In this document: one piece after another, positions 1 through 9,566 of the stretch
Numbering within the stretch: position 1 is the first letter of the stretch
Layout of the letters: every line of letters begins with the position of its first letter
DNA from: Rhynchonema sp. JSB1_4
Lineage: Eukaryota; Nematoda; Chromadorea; Monhysterida; Xyalidae
Reading direction: 5' to 3'
Length of the DNA stretch: 21,198 nt
Assembly (NCBI GenBank): GCA_030248065.1
Contig: JASAMV010002724.1
Coordinates: 1 to 21,198 of the forward strand
The notes under the pieces: model-generated
What the model was told of the DNA's origin: nothing
Databases searched by the model: none
Seen by the model: the letters and a program-made list of their open reading frames with translations, nothing else
Position numbers and translations under genes: made by a program

Positions 1-337
1 CACACATGGCCAAAACTGCATAAATCAAGTAAACACCAGGTTACTGTGCGCATCACAAGTCCGACAAAATCCGTCCCATGGAGACGTCAATGACCTGATC
101 TACATGATCGTTTTCATATCCGAATTTAGTGTTTCATTTAATTCATGGGTCGCGCACTTGATTTGTTGCAATAATATGACGGTGCTGTGGTCATAAATAA
201 AATTTGCGAGATGTTATAATAATGCATGATCGATGCAATCTGCGCATAGAAATTATTGCCCACGAATGTGCACCACATCACAGCGTATTTCTTTGTTTAA
301 TGTCGAAGAATTTCCGTTTGCTGTTCACGGAAAAAAT
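1..337. other. Intergenic flank, no gene seen
   Basis: I see no convincing coding exon, RNA gene or repeat here. Short open frames occur on both strands but have no family motif and no splice context. The stretch ends where the CACACAT-type inverted element begins at 338. Confidence 0.4.
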
Positions 338-354
338 CACTGGAAGAATGTGTG

Positions 355-515
355 ATTTTGAGACCACACATCGATGTGTGGTTGTTGCAATACCACACAT
401 AAACTGTGGTTTTGTAGAAAAGATGTGTGGTTTTGGGAAACTTCCACACATTAGTGTGTAAAAACCACACAGTAATGTGTGGTGTAGCACACATTAATGT
501 GTGGAATTCAAAAAT
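355..515. repeat. Left array of CCACACA palindromic subrepeats
   Basis: About seven variably spaced units contain CACACAT or ATGTGTGG. Several are perfect small palindromes, for example CCACACATCGATGTGTGG near 362 and CACACATTAATGTGTGG near 488. Each unit could form a short hairpin. The matching array in the opposite half of the element is at 1371-1560. Confidence 0.7.
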
Positions 516-1370
516 CTAGCGGGAAGTTTGCCGTGGAAACATTTTGGCCATTGAGTCTTCATTTAGAGGTGCCCTAATTTAATACATATTAATGTTTTGT
601 TACCATAATGTACGAAATCAATATTACCGCAAAAGCATATCTAGTGTGATGTTTGCATCTTCATTAATAATTAAATCGATAACTGTGCAGAAGTTCGCAA
701 ACGAACGTTGTGCAGGTCAGTTGAATGTTGAATTCATTCATTTAGATTCGCTGATAGGCTGATTACCTGTAATTGTTGACAGTGCTGTGCGATTTATGAA
801 AAGCAAAATCTGTCACAGGTAACTGCGTATCGTTCGACAACCGGGACTCGAGGAAAATCAGATAACTGAGCTCAACTTGACGTGATTGACAGAGCTCTCG
901 GTGGGTGTTTGATTATTATTCCACTGCTGTTGTGATATGTTCCAAACGTCAAAATTTTGGCAGCTCCAATTTGCTCTGTTCATATGCTTCAGGTGAGCTT
1001 CGTACCTACGCGGCCGGACGGCGGGGCTGGACTCAAATGAACCACAGTAAACAAACACTCCGCATCTGGGAATTTGAAGAACGCATAATTGTACTAGATT
1101 TATTGAGTGTTCACAATTTTCACTCTGTGGTTAATTTCGGCACATTGAGTTTTCGTCATTCTGCCCTTTACTTTTATTGTGCGCACTGACCTTAGGCTTT
1201 CTTCTTCTCGTTAAATATACATTATTGTAGTACAGTTAGTTCCTTTAGAAATAGCGTCGAAACTCGGTACGTCTTACTTCTGTTGCGATAACTGCGCTTG
1301 TGTGTCCTCAGTTTATTGCCATAAAATCGAATAAAAGTGTATCCGGAACCAAAATTTGCGAAGGAACAGA

Positions 1371-1560
1371 AACCACACATTAATGTGTGGGACAAGAGAG
1401 TGGGCGTAAAAACCACACATAATGTGTGGTATTGGGCTGCTATACCCCACGTGTTAAAAACCACACATTATTTCATGATAACCACACTTAATGTGTAGGT
1501 GCAGCACTCCACACATTTTTTCATGAAAAACCAAGAAAAAATGTGTGGTAAAACCACACA
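1371..1560. repeat. Right array of CCACACA palindromic subrepeats
   Basis: Units of CCACACATTAATGTGTGG and CCACACATAATGTGTGG, plus longer-spaced versions with TTTTTCATG inserts, are repeated here. This is the counterpart of the array at 355-515. Confidence 0.7.
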
Positions 1561-1572
1561 TCCTTCCCAGTG

Positions 1573-2351
1573 AGCAGACAAAAATGGAGGTCAGCTAGCT
1601 AGAAGTTGCCATCATCGCCTTTATTCTCTTTTCTTGATAGGCGTTTGGTCATATCGGGAGACGGGACAGGACAACCTGGAAACAGAAACAAATTTTCATT
1701 CGTGTTTCTCCGAAAGAGCTCTAAAAAACTGAACAAACTTGGTGTGGTGATAAACATGCATCAAGCAAAAGGAAAATTAGTTATTTGCAGAAACCTCGCC
1801 GTGTTTCAATACCATTCTACATTGTCGTATGTTTATTTATGATTAGAATTAACGCAATTAAAAATAGATCCCTATCCGGCAATCTGAGTCGTTGTCACTT
1901 GGGATCGGCTTTTTTTGTCGTTTTCGGTTGATAGGTGACGGGAACGGCGTGATGACAGTCCGACGTACTATTCGGTTCATTACAACAGCCCGTCTTTAAC
2001 TGCCAGACGTATTCCATCATGCCTAATGGTCGTTGTCCGTGTTGACCCATCAGCGTTTGGTCGCACACATCGGGCGATGGTGGGTAGGAGTCGACTTTGA
2101 AGGGCGCCTATGGGGTTGTGTGCAGAATGCGGTTGGCCTGGTTGGGATTGGAATGAATCGGTGCGAGCTTGCCCGTCTCTCGCTGGCACACACTATCAAC
2201 GGGTACGATAAAGCCCCCGCCCCGACCCCAATTTCTATATCTGATCAAAACAATTGTTTGTCCCGAACCAAACCCCAATTGGGACTTAATCGAACTTCAC
2301 CAGCGAAACTCAAAAAAATTGGTCTATTAAACGTAGCCCCAATTCGATCGT
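1573..2351. other. Intergenic, downstream of the GT31 gene
   Basis: This stretch lies between the CACACAT element and the GT31 stop codon, so it should hold that gene's 3' UTR (transcription runs toward lower coordinates). I found no exon with a family motif. A 127-aa open frame on the plus strand (2033-2416) is compositionally unremarkable and overlaps the last GT31 exon on the other strand, so I treat it as a chance frame. Confidence 0.4.
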
Positions 2352-4474
2352 TCACTGAAACCCATCCAGTGCATTTACCGGCACTTTCACGTTCGACGTG
2401 TCAGACATCTTTGTGACATTAGCCATCGCGTCAATAATGCCCGTGACAACGTCGCGTACTCGAAATGACGTCACGTAATCGATACCAAGACGTGGAATGG
2501 TGCGTGTGATTGCGGATGCGGACTGTTACAAGAAAAAAAGGTGAAAACCATTAAATTGCACCATATTGCACTAAACGCGCCACAATTTGGTAAATGATCG
2601 TCAGGGTTGATGTCAGAACGCACATTGTGGACCAAAAATCGCTAAACGTGTGTCGCACCCGCACCTGTGGTGTCACCATTTGAAAGTTGCCACTGCAATA
2701 TTCGGGCAAGTTCTTCAGCGGCCATTGCTCTTCGGATACGAAGTATTTTGCTTCAGGACTCCGGAGGGCTGCTAAACATAAGAAAAACATTAATCGGATT
2801 ATTTGAACAGTAAGATTTAAACTTGGACAATTTTTGAAAAAAATCCTAACGATACGCATTGGCGGCAAAAAAATTGCCACAGACTTTCACCATTCCCGAG
2901 ATTTTCGGTCGATGTTTGTCAATGTATGAAATGATGCGGTCGAGAAATAGCACCTGAAATATTTAGAGATACAAATGTATAGGTATACATACCGGAGTTT
3001 TCCGGTTGCAGCCCCCGGAATAGAATAGATGGAATATTATTTGGAAAATGTTCCAAATAGAGCCCAAATGATCGCAAGCGGGCGTTGATGTTTCACCACC
3101 CTAACCGTGTCCTCGTCCACCGTAGCCATGTGTCCGACGTGTTGGCAGTGCGACGCGTAATACTCAATCGAACCCCACCATTTCAGCACCAGATGCTCGC
3201 GTTTTGGCCGGCTGGATGGAAAGAGGCGAAAAGGATTGGTTATAGTTTACCAGTGAAACATGAGAGAAGTCGTAATCCCGAATCCCGACAACGCTACGAA
3301 AGAACTGTGTCAAGTTTGAGGGCAAGGGTTACGACTGCGTAATAATTGTAAATACTGAAAATGTTCATAGATTGGGGGCGGCTTATCAGGAAAGCTTCGG
3401 TATAACCACTCCCCTCCACTCCAGTGGGGGCTTTATTCGAGGGCGCATTTGGCATTCTCCGGTACATGTTTCGGGCATATCTGTGCGTTTTGTTGGAAAA
3501 CGTTTTTGAACGACACAAATTAAAATAACAACTTTTTACACAACCTTGGCCACCCAACCCAACAATTAGCCGGTGGTAGTACTCTGTGACTCACTCTTCC
3601 ACAATATTGATCTGCAACAGGTCTCCATATTCTCGTTGTTCTTCAATGAGATCAATGAAATGTTGATGTTTCGTCACATTTGCGTGCACTGGCACGAGGT
3701 TCGCATGTGGAAGGCCGATCACGAACTCCACACGAACCGGAAATTATTAAAAAAAACACCATAAACTGTGTGTCTGAAACACGCGACGCGCTGTCCGAAA
3801 AACTATTGGCTTTACCATAGCATAGTACATACCTTCAATCTGTCAGCTATCGATGCCCAACTGGCGCGGATACTCTGTCGAAAACGTTTGTTCTCATCGG
3901 TCAAACCTGAAATTGTCTGCGCAAACTGTTGGCTTTGACGATTGCCTGTTTTGACCAACTGAAACAATCCGTTTGTTTTCGATGTACATACAGTACATAT
4001 CTGATTCAGTGACCTTTCAGTTCCGAAAATCTAAGATAGATTTGTTCAGGCCCAAAAATTAAGGCCCGCCACAAGCCTTGGTAACTTAACTGCGACAAAA
4101 AATGACTCTGCCAGAAACAGATGAAAAGGTTTACAAAAATTGAACTTGTCTGCATCCCACTATCATCAAAATTGATTAACCAAGCTTTCAGATCAACCTG
4201 AGAACACAAACACGATCAATTTCGGCAGTTGTTCAGGTGCCGAGTCCTCATCACAAGCATTCGAATGCAGCGGGAAATCAAAGTACACGCGCTCCTCAGG
4301 TTTTGTAGTTGGCGAACTTGGTGTCGTTAATGGGGGATGCTTCTGGCTTTCTGGTGGAATATATTCAGGTTCATTTGGGCGCGAATACATGAACGTAAGT
4401 GCTAGGAATAGGGTGCAATTGACCAGCAGCAGACTTCTGTTCACGTTTAAAATTTTTGGCAGAGTTCGAATCAT
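2352..4474 (-). CDS. GT31 (beta-1,3-galactosyltransferase-like) glycosyltransferase, 7 exons
   Basis: Predicted exons in transcript order are 4474-4198, 3906-3833, 3725-3595, 3211-3097, 2953-2856, 2758-2665 and 2522-2352, giving 319 aa with every junction in phase. Family 31 enzymes are type II Golgi proteins that transfer galactose or N-acetylglucosamine from UDP-sugars. Visible features: a short cytosolic tail and a membrane anchor at about residues 14-30; the first core strand KLIVFVFSG; FRQSIRASW (residues 101-109), matching the family R..IR.TW motif; FVIGLP (118-123); EYGDLL (149-154); HLVLKWWG (167-174); an acidic DxD-type motif VDEDT (192-196); KYFVSEEQWP and PEYCSG (236-255), matching the family KW.VS..EYP...YPPYCSG; and RDVVTG (286-291) where the family has EDVYVTG. 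N-glycosylation sequons occur at about 133 and 298. Length is typical of the family. The start was chosen because the paralogue at 9028 begins at the same residue; an in-frame ATG also occurs at 4507. The exon 5/6 border is the least certain: acceptor 2758 keeps phase, but a more canonical TTTAG acceptor at 2772-2776 does not. Donor substrate and linkage cannot be read from sequence. Confidence 0.85.
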
Positions 4475-4818
4475 AATTATTGTTGTTACGTAACATCCAG
4501 ATATCACGAAAGTAAATCAATGCGGCGTCGTTTCATCTCCAACTTCATCTTCTGATCGTGATCGCTTGTGGCCATGTTTTAGCTTTTCGTCGATCTCTTT
4601 AATGTTCGCACGTGTGCGCAGTGGGGCAGCGGATGTTCTTTTCGATGCGGACTGCTGTTTAGGGTTGTGTGGGAAAACTATTTATTATTTTCGGAAGCAC
4701 GCCGTATATATTATTCAGCAAAAGCAATATTGTATTGTGTCAGATCGTTCATTCTGCTTACGGTATCATAGTTTCAGGAAAACTTGCATAGACGAGAATA
4801 TTTATGCATGGTGGTAAA
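4475..4818. other. Upstream region of the GT31 gene
   Basis: This is the 5' flank and probable promoter or 5' UTR of the GT31 gene, which reads leftward from 4474. No promoter motif is clear. Parts of it resemble the flank of the GT31 paralogue: about 4577-4622 matches sequence on both sides of the 9567-11094 insertion, and about 4671-4780 matches 11828-11930. It is therefore the less interrupted copy of a duplicated segment. Confidence 0.45.
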
Positions 4819-4843
4819 TACAGGTTCCGTATCCCTTTGGATA

Positions 4844-4986
4844 CCGCACTTTTTGGGCCAGTTTACTTTTTGGGCCACGTTACATCTCGGACCAGGTACC
4901 TTTTGGGCCACGTACCTTGTGGGCCAGGTACCTTTTGGGCCCTGTACTTTTTGGGCCACGTGTGCATGATGTGCCTGTTGGGCCAG
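4844..4986. repeat. Left tandem array of TTTTGGGCCA units
   Basis: About seven units of roughly 18-20 bp share the core TTTTGGGCCACGTACC, with several alternations between CAGG and CACG. They occur near 4850, 4870, 4889, 4906, 4921, 4937, 4951 and 4978. The repeat keeps an open frame on both strands, which explains several spurious open frames here. Confidence 0.8.
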
Positions 4987-5093
4987 ATGTTTATTTTTAC
5001 TCACATGATCGCTTGCGCATATACAGTACATAAAATTGGGCGACGCTTGAGCTCAAACATTTAATAAAACAGTTATTGCCACGGCAGTCACTT

Positions 5094-5140
5094 TCGTCAG
5101 TTAGACAGGCGCATACTGCAACGCGCGGGTATGTCCATCT
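5094..5140 (+). repeat. Direct repeat, copy 1 (CAGGCGCATACTG)
   Basis: This is a roughly 47-bp sequence containing AGACAGGCGCATACTG and CGCGGGTATGTCC. It recurs at 6138-6183 in the same orientation with only a few substitutions. Confidence 0.7.
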
Positions 5141-5417
5141 AACACGTGGGCTCAATGCGGTTACGTCAGAGAGCGTGATGTTACGTCAGCGAGAGGTTAT
5201 GGCAGAGGTGTTTTTATATGGGCGGAGTTACAGACGGAGACTATGCACTGCTCCAGTAGGAGACCAGATTGTTGATTCCAGAATGTCTGGTGTCCGGACC
5301 AAGAATTAAGCCCTTTTTCAAGTTCGTCGTTTCCGAAAACCCTCAGCCAGTGCCAATTCACCTCCTAATCGAACACCATTCACATCGCAGTTCTAACATG
5401 TAGTATCCTTAACCTGG

Positions 5418-5443
5418 CAAAGGCACTTTTTGACCACCCTGTA
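5418..5443 (-). repeat. Possible solo mariner-like terminus
   Basis: Read on the minus strand the sequence is TACAGGGTGGTCAAAAAGTG, followed by a TA. This resembles the TACAGGGTG ends of many mariner elements. No matching opposite end was found nearby, so it can only be called a solitary relic. Confidence 0.3.
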
Positions 5444-6137
5444 TATGGAAATCAGAACAACGCAATACACTCTTTAGACACAGAAAGACCTCAACTTGGT
5501 GATCGGATCATGTGACTTGCCTTGGTCGCGCGTGTTTCTTGCAGTAAGGATGTTAAGAGCATCACTGGGGTACTAAATTCCTCCAGCATAAAAGTTATTC
5601 ATCTTAGTTTGATGTTGCCCACAGTGAATCCTTGTTGTCAATTTTTTAAGTGCAATATACTTTGGATCGGAATCCGCAGTTGATCCCCGAACAACTTCAT
5701 ACACAAGTAACCAGATTCTGTGATCAAAAATAATCTGGCTTCGTTCTAGATCCTAAGGTCAGGTTACAAAACCCCAAAAAATCACACCACAATCAAGAGT
5801 GGGCATCCATAAAGACTGTTGAAATGTGACGCGCGAAGTCAAATGGTTTTTACCCACGTGCCTTATATAATCATTCATGTAACATCAACCAACCTGCCGT
5901 CTACGTCTATGCTTGTATGATGATGGCGATCGATAAATAATGGCTGGCCACTTTCATTTCCAACATTCGGAGAGTCATTAATGTTTCAACACGACTACAA
6001 ATAGGGTCTAAAGAGTTGACAGAAATAATGTGCGATGTTCTTCCTTCACATAAAAACAGAAATCAACAACAAAGAATATTTGTGGTGAAACGGACAGGCT
6101 GTGAGTGGTTTGTTACCGGTAATAATCATGACACTTT

Positions 6138-6183
6138 TGTCAGTCAGACAGGCGCATACTGTAACACGCGGGTATGTCCCTCT
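6138..6183 (+). repeat. Direct repeat, copy 2 (CAGGCGCATACTG)
   Basis: This is the second copy of the repeat at 5094-5140, about 1.04 kb downstream in the same orientation. The flanking sequence does not match, so it is a dispersed short repeat rather than a long duplication. Confidence 0.7.
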
Positions 6184-6326
6184 GGCTTGTCTGTCACAAA
6201 TGGTGCCCACAAACACCTGTGTCCCACGTTGTGCTTCTGTTTTTGATCTAAAAGCCTAAACCTTGGCTAAAATGCATGTGGCACCTGTTGTGAAACTTTC
6301 AAATAATCGACGCTAGATCAGTTCGC

Positions 6327-7031
6327 CACAGGCCGTGGTCAATAAAAAAATTTTTTTATTCGAACCCCATTTTTTAAAAAAAAATTTTTTTCTTAACTAA
6401 CAAAATTTTTTTTTATTCCAGCCAAAATCTGCCCAACACGATAAAAAATGAGCGCTCAAGTACAAAATAGGGGTATTTTTGTTACATAACGTGTTCTAAG
6501 TGCATATAAAGCACAGGTGATACGAAAACCATGCTATCCAATGGTCGATAAGTACCAACCATAGTCAGGTACACACCCGTACCCTTCCCCAGGTGGTGCG
6601 GGAGTGATGGTATGGCTTTCTGATATTCGGGATGGGAATTTTGGGTGAAATTATGACGTCTAGGTACACGACCAATGCAAATAAGCTGCACATAGTGTGA
6701 AATTAGAGTAACACAAAATAGAATCACTCCTTTCGGGTCTGGGGCATGGATAAATAGCCCACCCAGTCACATGTACTTGTGTAGTCATATGAGAGGCCCT
6801 GTGAGTGTGCGCACTATGCCTAGATGCCACAAAACAACGATTATGGCACCCAATACACTCATGGTAGGGTTAGGTGATGTCAACAGTAGCAATTTTTGTG
6901 CAAAAAATAGCACTTTTGGAGCAAAAAAAATCGAGAAATTTGCGAATTTTGAAATAATAAAAAGTTTTTTTTTAACTTTTGGAACGAATTTTTTTGTAAA
7001 AAAATTTTTTTTTAAAAACCACTGGCCACAG
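6327..7031. repeat. AT-rich inverted-repeat element
   Basis: The left end, GGCCGTGGTC followed by a run of A7T7, is mirrored at the right end, where the minus strand reads GGCCAGTGGT followed by A9T7. CCACA flanks both ends and could be a target-site duplication. The interior is very A/T-rich with homopolymer runs and no gene. It looks like a MITE of about 0.7 kb, but the arms are short and low in complexity, so borders are uncertain. Confidence 0.4.
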
Positions 7032-7117
7032 GTACTGGTTCAGGCTGTCTGAGTAAAAACAAACATGTGGCCCAAAAGTTGCGGTATGTGATCTCTGAAC
7101 CGCCACACCAAACGTAT

Positions 7118-7199
7118 GCTCCCGGAAGGACTCGAACCTCCGACCTTCCAGCCACCAGGCCTGGACAGCCAGTTGCTCTACCAACTGAGCTACGGGAAC
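7118..7199 (-). pseudogene. tRNA-like sequence (tRNA relic or SINE head)
   Basis: The minus strand holds a perfect A box (TAGCTCAGTTGG), a perfect B box (GGTTCGAGTCC), a 7-bp acceptor stem (GTTCCCG with CGGGAGC), a 4-bp D stem (GCTC/GAGC) and a 5-bp T stem (GGAGG/CCTTC). The anticodon arm does not fold normally: 32 nt separate the D arm from the T arm, and the only good stem there (TCCAG/CTGGA) is displaced by about eight bases with a 9-nt loop. No anticodon can be assigned. It may be a tRNA pseudogene, the tRNA-derived head of a SINE, or a tRNA with a short intron. It sits just inside the right GGGCCA array. Confidence 0.65.
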
Positions 7200-7351
7200 G
7201 CGGTCTGGCTGCGGCTCAGAATCACTCATAAACACAACGCACGCACGCTCAATACACAGTGCACCGCAGCACACACACATAATACCGGTCCGTTCGTTAT
7301 ACGCTTCGACGCGTATGGGTGTGTGTCTATTCGCCAGACCACAGGTACACC

Positions 7352-7472
7352 GTGGCCCAAAACGCACCTGGCCCAAAAGGCACACGGTCCGCTATGTAAC
7401 ATGGCTCAAAAAGTAACATGGCTCAGAAAGTAAGGCGGCCCAAAAGGTTCACTGGCCCAAAAAGATTCGGTA
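7352..7472. repeat. Right tandem array of TGGCCCAAAA units
   Basis: Units of TGGCCCAAAA and the variant TGGCTCAAAA repeat every 15-20 bp. They are the reverse complement of the array at 4844-4986. A single extra unit with a matching ACCGCAACTTTTGGGCC start lies on the minus strand at about 7064-7084. Confidence 0.75.
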
Positions 7473-7476
7473 CCGT

Positions 7477-7761
7477 AAAGACCGTTGCCGAAGAACTGGC
7501 CTTTATATTTTTTGAAAAAAAAACCGAAAAAAAAAAACGATAAAGAACCGAGTGTACAAGGCCAAGGGGACCCCAAAACATGCACTTTGGGCACATGTTT
7601 TGTGCATAACTGACACCGAGCATGCAGTTTATTATGGTTATGCTCAAAACAAGCACTTACGGCCACCTATCGAATCTGGCTTGCCTTGGTAACGCGCGAT
7701 TTTTTACATTAAGAATACTAAGAAATTTAGTGGAGACACTAGCTTCGCGAACATCTTTTAC
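7477..7761. other. Intergenic, no gene seen
   Basis: This stretch contains A-rich runs (7514-7541) and part of a dispersed repeat (about 7665-7750) with counterparts near 5500 and 12090. The remaining GT31 exons expected in this direction (exons 3 to 7 of the paralogue) were not found. Confidence 0.4.
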
Positions 7762-8010
7762 GCCGGTCGCCGCCACGGATGTTCTGCCGAAAACGTCTGT
7801 TCTCATTGGTCAGGACTGAAAATGTTTGAAAACTGCGTTGCCTTGCTCTTGTTTTGACTCTATGAGTGGTCAATTCATCCAAAAATGTATCAGTTATGAT
7901 CTATATGAAACATCAACCAGCTGGCATGTGCCGCCAGACCATCCACATGGGGTGTGGGGACTAACCACTGCATTATGTGCAACAAGCCGTTCCTGCTTCA
8001 TTGTGGTTAT

Positions 8011-8018
8011 AGCGCGAT
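8011..8018. repeat. Left target-site duplication of hAT MITE copy 1
   Basis: AGCGCGAT directly precedes the CAGGG end and is repeated exactly at 8504-8511. Confidence 0.9.
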
Positions 8019-8503
8019 CAGGGTTGGGCAAAAAAACGACGGCGTGTTTTCTTAAAAAACCACGTTTTCTTATTCAAAAAACGTCTGGGTCGTTTTTCGT
8101 TTTTTTAAATCCTGAAGTTCCTTGATTTTCCCTGATTTTGAAGGGAAAGTACCCTGATTTTCAAGGAAAATCAATTTTTTGTCACATTTATTTTCAAAAA
8201 ATTTTCGACCAATTTTTACTTTGTCGAGATACGTCGATACACGGAGTTTGACCTTCAATGATGACCCCGGCCAAAGTTGGTCCCATGATGCGGGTCTGAT
8301 ATGGGATGTTAACTAACAACTCGCTAGAAAAAGGTTGAAACCCGTTTATTTTGCCTCAGAACACATATGTAGAATTAGTTCATTTAACCACGTTTTCTTC
8401 CCAACACGAGCGTTTTCCAACTTTTTTGGGGCATATTTTGGTCATCTGGGTGTGTTTAAAAAAACATTTTTTTTGAAAAAAAACGTTTTTTTGCCCACCC
8501 CTG
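8019..8503. mobile_element. hAT-type MITE, copy 1, with 8-bp TSD
   Basis: This 485-bp element begins CAGGGTTGGGCAAAAAAACG and ends CGTTTTTTTGCCCACCCCTG. It is flanked by a perfect 8-bp duplication, AGCGCGAT, at 8011-8018 and 8504-8511. CAGGG-type ends with 8-bp duplications are the hallmark of hAT transposons. There is no transposase, so it is non-autonomous. It lies in the intron of the GT31 pseudogene. The interior has runs of A and T in palindromic order near the ends and matches copy 2 over most of its length. Confidence 0.93.
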
Positions 8504-8511
8504 AGCGCGAT
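8504..8511. repeat. Right target-site duplication of hAT MITE copy 1
   Basis: AGCGCGAT directly follows the CCCTG end and matches 8011-8018 exactly. Confidence 0.9.
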
Positions 8512-9189
8512 AGCGAATCAGTCACACATCAATCCATGCTTGTAAAAAATGCTGATAGGGAAGAAACGATTAAAGTTGTTACTGCTGACAAACCAGGCTT
8601 ATTTCAGTGTCGTCAACTTACCCCTTGTTATATTTCTCGCGCTCATTCTGGGCTGCTTGACGACCCCAGTTGACGATTCATACTGTACGTATGTTGACGA
8701 CTTTAAAATTAGCCGCAAACGATCTTAAAAAACTGTAATTAACCTGAGAACACAAATACGATCAGTTTTGGTCGTTGTTCAGGTGCGAGGTCTTCGTCAC
8801 ACGCACTCGAATGCAGCGGAAAATCAAAGTAGACGCGCTCCTCAGTTTTTGTAGTTGGCGAACTGGGTTTCGATGATGGGTTGGAGGCTGTTGTTGGGTT
8901 AGAATTTTTGGCGGAATTGGCGGTGGTGCGTTGGGGCACGAATACATAAATGTGAGCGCTAGCAGTAGGGTGCAGCTGACCAGCAGAAGTCGGTTTACGT
9001 TTAAAATTCTTGGTAGAGAGCGGATCATACCGTAATTACTGTTGTTAAAATCCAGAAGTCACGGAAATTGTGTATCATTTTATCTCCAAGCTCATCTCGT
9101 AAGCTTTTGCGTTTAATTTCTGAAAGTTTATGTTTGCACGCATCTGCAAAGGAAAGCGCAGTTTTAAACACAGTAGTTAATAAGTACGC

Positions 9190-9440
9190 AGGGGAGAACT
9201 GAACAGGTTGCTTGCGTAGGGGAAGAGTGGCTGAAAATTTTTTTGGAAACGAAAAGCGAGCTAATGTTCACCAGAGGTAAACTGAATTTCTTTTACAGAG
9301 GTGAACTGGAAAGGGGTAACCGATGTAAGGGGGTAAAAGTTTAGAGATGAACTTTGAGGACCGGATACTGAGCTGTTGGCTTCAGATAATTTGGCGTAAA
9401 GTTGAACTGAAAAGCCGCCTTTTCCAGAAGTGAGCCGGGC
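9190..9440 (+). repeat. Degenerate GTGAACTGAA-like repeats
   Basis: Loosely conserved units such as GAGAACTGAACAGG, GAGGTAAACTGAA, GAGGTGAACTGGAAAG, GAGATGAACTTT and AAGTTGAACTGAAAAG recur every 25-60 bp. No coding exon was recognised. The pattern looks like an old, diverged tandem repeat. Confidence 0.4.
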
Positions 9441-9566
9441 AGTAGTAGTTCCAATAGTTAAATAGCCCCTACCTATGCAGTTTATGAAATTTGCATTATG
9501 ACAGGCTTAAAGACATTTCGACGGCATTGTAACTCCACAATGATCCGCTTTTCTTGATCGCTGTAA

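Larger units (their letters stand above)
338..1572. mobile_element. Foldback-like element with CACACAT subrepeat arrays
   Basis: Both ends carry the same motif in opposite orientation. The left end begins CACTGGAAGAATGTGTG at 338, and the right end, read on the minus strand from 1572, begins CACTGGGAAGGATGTGTG. Inside each end lies an array of short palindromic units built on CCACACATTAATGTGTGG, at about 355-515 and 1371-1560. The roughly 850-bp interior (516-1370) holds no recognisable gene. The layout is that of a non-autonomous DNA transposon with compound, foldback-type inverted repeats. I could not find a clean target-site duplication, so the superfamily is unassigned and the outer borders could be off by several bases. 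Confidence 0.6.
4987..6326. other. Interior of the GGGCCA element, no gene seen
   Basis: No exon with a recognisable motif was found. The segment holds the first and second copies of a 47-bp direct repeat (5094-5140 and 6138-6183), a copy of a dispersed repeat (about 5490-5620), and a sequence at 5418-5443 resembling a mariner terminus on the minus strand. Confidence 0.4.
4819..7476. mobile_element. Composite element bounded by inverted TTTTGGGCCA arrays
   Basis: The left edge reads TACAGGTTCCG from 4819 and then runs into TTTTTGGGCCAG. The right edge, read on the minus strand from 7476, is TACGGTACCG and then TTTTTGGGCCAG. Arrays of TTTTGGGCCA units lie just inside both edges in opposite orientation. 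The interior is 2.4 kb and holds a tRNA-like sequence (7118-7199), an AT-rich inverted repeat (6327-7031) and a 47-bp direct repeat, but no transposase. It may be one large non-autonomous element with later insertions, or two separate array-bearing elements. No target-site duplication was identified. Confidence 0.45.
7762..9028 (-). pseudogene. Truncated, frameshifted GT31 paralogue
   Basis: Exon 1 (9028-8744) is a clear paralogue of exon 1 of the 2352-4474 gene. It shares the MIRSLPRILN start, the membrane anchor, the EERVYFDFPLHS stretch, the PKLIVFVFSG end and an equivalent donor site. It is 285 bp against 277 bp, which is not frame-compatible: the N-terminal and C-terminal halves lie in different frames, with the shift in the proline-rich stem around 8870-8935. 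An exon 2 remnant starting at 7815 after TTTCAG still reads ENRRFRQNIR but loses the conserved tryptophan region. Exons 3-7 are absent. A hAT MITE (8019-8503) sits in the intron between the two remnants. Exon 1 might still serve a different transcript, but as a glycosyltransferase this copy is broken. Confidence 0.75.

Noticed and set aside
338..1572. CRISPR-like array suspected from regularly repeated CCACACA units
   Set aside because: Units are palindromic with irregular, non-unique spacing in a eukaryotic context, and they form inverted element ends.
2033..2416. 127-aa plus-strand open frame
   Set aside because: It overlaps the last GT31 exon antisense and has no recognisable motif or splice partners.
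2551..2664. Read-through of GT31 exon 6 past the CAG|GTGCGG donor
   Set aside because: The continuing residues do not match the family, whereas splicing to 2522 restores the DVVTG motif in phase.
4006..4209. 67-aa minus-strand open frame next to GT31 exon 1
   Set aside because: It lies within intron 1. The phase-1 donor at 4197 joins exon 1 to the FRQSIRASW exon at 3906, which explains the family motif better.
4774..5064. Overlapping open frames on both strands rich in GP/FW repeats
   Set aside because: They are translations of the TTTTGGGCCA tandem array, whose unit length keeps frames open.
6972..7385. 137-aa minus-strand open frame containing VAQLVEQLA and RRFESFR
   Set aside because: This peptide is the typical translation of a tRNA-like sequence (7118-7199) plus simple repeats, not a protein gene.
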